Positions 5,948 through 6,711 of a DNA stretch of 6,711 nucleotides are shown here, one piece after another (position 1 is the stretch's first letter; each line of letters begins with the position of its first letter). This DNA is from Deltaproteobacteria bacterium (GTDB taxonomy: Bacteria > Desulfobacterota > UBA8473). The notes below the pieces were generated by a model. It worked only from the letters and a program-made list of their open reading frames with translations, did not search any database and was not told the origin of the DNA. The translations under genes were made by a program, and so were the position numbers. The stretch lies in contig JAUXFK010000162.1 in NCBI GenBank assembly GCA_030623035.1, positions 1-6,711 on the forward strand, in the 5' to 3' direction.

Positions 5948-6088
5948 AACACAAAGATACAAAAATAATAACAGTTTAGCCAAATCATAAAATCTCGTTG
6001 GCTCCTTAAGATTGCTAAACAATTATAAAAATAATATTTGCCTTTTTAGGGCAAGCATTTTTTCTTGCAAATCCTGTATTTTTGTGTT
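5948..6088. repeat. Larger inverted-repeat element enclosing palindromic repeat B
   Basis: AACACAAAGATACA (5948-5961) is matched at 13 of 14 positions by the reverse complement of 6075-6088. Between these ends lie palindromic repeat B and a cluster of mutually exclusive hairpins: TTGCC/GGCAA (6038-6042/6050-6054), GCAAG/CTTGC (6051-6055/6064-6068) and the outer ATTTGC/GCAAAT (6036-6041/6067-6072). The whole 141 bp lacks coding potential and starts 10 bp after the tRNA. It looks like a small non-autonomous element or layered insertions of short repeats. Confidence 0.5.
5965..6036. repeat. Dispersed palindromic repeat, copy B
   Basis: This is the diverged second copy of the element at 1309-1393. 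Matches are 18 of 22 (5969-5990 with 1318-1339) and 29 of 36 (5997-6032 with 1355-1390), in the same orientation and order, with a centre about 9 bases shorter. Its own arms pair through GTTTAGC (5974-5980) and GCTAAAC (6014-6020), and an alternative inner stem is AGCCAA/TTGGCT (5978-5983/5998-6003). As with copy A, it lies directly downstream of a gene, here the tRNA. Confidence 0.65.
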
Positions 6089-6119
6089 ATGAAATAACAA
6101 AGTAATAGAAGTTCACTAG

Positions 6120-6147
6120 AAAGTGGGCTTATGAGCCCACTTTTTTT
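6120..6147 (+). terminator. Strong intrinsic terminator
   Basis: A perfect 10-bp stem, AAAGTGGGCT (6120-6129) with AGCCCACTTT (6134-6143), has a four-base loop and runs into a tract of seven T residues (6141-6147). It is the only strong terminator in the plus direction after the tRNA and would end that transcription unit, or an unseen small RNA in between. Confidence 0.88.
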
Positions 6148-6165
6148 ATTTTAACGTAACTATTC

Positions 6166-6428
6166 AGCCACAGATTCACACAGATTAACGCAGATAGGTT
6201 TAAATATAAAGAACCGTTCACTGTTCAAAGTTAAACTGATTTAGGGTGGTATAACATATGCTCCCCTGAAGGAAAGCTTCAATCCTGAGTCCAACGCGGA
6301 ATTTATTAGGTTCTTATTATACATTCCCTCCTGCCACTGCGAGACACGAACGGGCAGGAAGCAAGATTGTACTGAACTTAAAAGCAAAAAGAAAAAATAT
6401 CAGTGATGATCAGCGTAGATCTGTGGCT
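6166..6428. repeat. MITE-like element with decameric inverted ends
   Basis: The left end (6166-6195) consists of three 10-bp units, AGCCACAGAT, TCACACAGAT and TAACGCAGAT. The right end (6399-6428), read on the minus strand, is AGCCACAGAT, CTACGCTGAT and CATCACTGAT. The outermost unit is identical, the ends match at 22 of 30 positions, and every unit ends in GAT. The roughly 200 bp inside has no ORF. Sequences of the form 'agccacagatt-acacagatt' recur between genes in many environmental bacterial genomes in my experience, but I cannot verify this here. The right end stops 29 bp before the lpxB start codon. Confidence 0.6.
6329..6359. repeat. Hairpin inside the MITE-like element
   Basis: TCCTGCC (6329-6335) pairs perfectly with GGCAGGA (6353-6359) around a 17-base loop. 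The loop and flank (CACTGCGAGACACGAA, then AAGCAAGATTGT) recall the widespread intergenic repeat of the type 'CACTGCGAGnnnCGAAnnn...GCAATCT'. If so, it is a relic of a second repeat type inserted in the element. This is recognition by resemblance only. Confidence 0.35.
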
Positions 6429-6457
6429 AAATAATTACTTTCAACTTAGTTTTTTAT

Positions 6458-6711
6458 ATGGACCAGATTCTTAATAAAAAATCTGTTATGATCATAGCCG
6501 GTGAAGCTTCTGGCGATATCCACGGATCGCGTCTTGTAATGGCCATGCATAAAAGAGACAGCGCCATTTTTTTCTACGGTATTGGAGGCCGGGCTCTCAG
6601 GGACGCAGGGGTAAAGATTCTTGTTAATGCTGAAGAACTGTCTGTTGTCGGGATAACCGAAGTCTTTTCCAAGCTGACCGGCATTTTAAAAGGAATAAGA
6701 GCGGCTAAAAG
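6458..6711 (+). CDS. lpxB: Lipid-A-disaccharide synthase, N-terminal part (cut by window end)
   Basis: Eighty-four codons are visible before the window ends. The N-terminal glycosyltransferase family 19 landmarks are clear: SVMIIAGEASGDIHG (residues 9-23, with GEASGD at 15-20), FYGIGG (39-44), GRALRDAGVKIL and ELSVVGITEV (60-69). LpxB condenses UDP-2,3-diacylglucosamine with lipid X to form the lipid A disaccharide at the inner face of the cytoplasmic membrane, so the organism makes lipopolysaccharide. The ATG at 6458 is favoured because it leaves a normal-length N-terminus, but no clear Shine-Dalgarno sequence precedes it; an in-frame ATG at 6488 (Met11) is the alternative and has none either. 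The frame is closed upstream by a TAA at 6428-6430. No promoter is evident, and a repeat element ends 29 bp upstream. Confidence 0.93.
   Translation, partial: MDQILNKKSVMIIAGEASGDIHGSRLVMAMHKRDSAIFFYGIGGRALRDAGVKILVNAEELSVVGITEVFSKLTGILKGIRAAK

Noticed and set aside
5939..6457. CRISPR array, rRNA fragment or transposase remnant in the repeat-rich intergenic stretch.
   Set aside because: The repeats are inverted and singly occurring rather than evenly spaced direct repeats, and no frame shows transposase or integrase motifs.

Overview
The window reads as chromosomal DNA of a Gram-negative anaerobe, most plausibly a Desulfobacterota-type (deltaproteobacterial) organism. Support comes from a FadL/OmpP1-type outer-membrane protein, lpxB (lipid A synthesis), a dedicated tungstate importer behind a Moco/Tuco-type riboswitch, and a dihydroxy-acid dehydratase whose N-terminus (MRSDxxKKGLEKSPHRSL) resembles the short IlvD form common in archaea, clostridia and deltaproteobacteria. 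The taxonomic call is inference.

Layout. 93-1310 (+) encodes an outer-membrane beta-barrel of the FadL/OmpP1/TodX family. 1311-1698 holds a palindromic repeat, a good sigma70-like promoter, a molybdenum/tungsten-cofactor riboswitch and an intrinsic terminator. 1699-3911 (+) is a compact tungstate ABC transporter operon, tupA-tupB-tupC. 3889-5562 (-) is ilvD, convergent with tupC and overlapping it by 23 bp. 5563-5862 holds divergent promoters for ilvD and a tRNA. 5863-5938 (+) is a glycine tRNA with anticodon CCC. 5939-6457 has no gene but is full of inverted repeats: a second copy of the palindromic repeat nested inside a larger inverted repeat, a strong terminator, and a roughly 263-bp element with 30-nt decameric inverted ends. 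6458-6711 (+) is the start of lpxB, cut by the window edge.

How it works together. The best-supported system is tungsten homeostasis. The riboswitch would sense the Mo/W-pterin cofactor and control transcription into tupABC: periplasmic binding protein, permease and ATPase for tungstate, used by W-dependent enzymes such as formate dehydrogenases and aldehyde oxidoreductases in anaerobes. ilvD (branched-chain amino acids), the tRNA and lpxB are ordinary housekeeping genes with no evident functional link to it.

The least-explained content is the non-coding repeat material. Two related palindromic elements (about 1309-1393 and 5965-6036) lie just downstream of two different transcribed genes, and a MITE-like element with 10-bp periodic ends stops 29 bp before lpxB. 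No CRISPR array, phage gene, transposase or clearly novel multi-gene system is visible.
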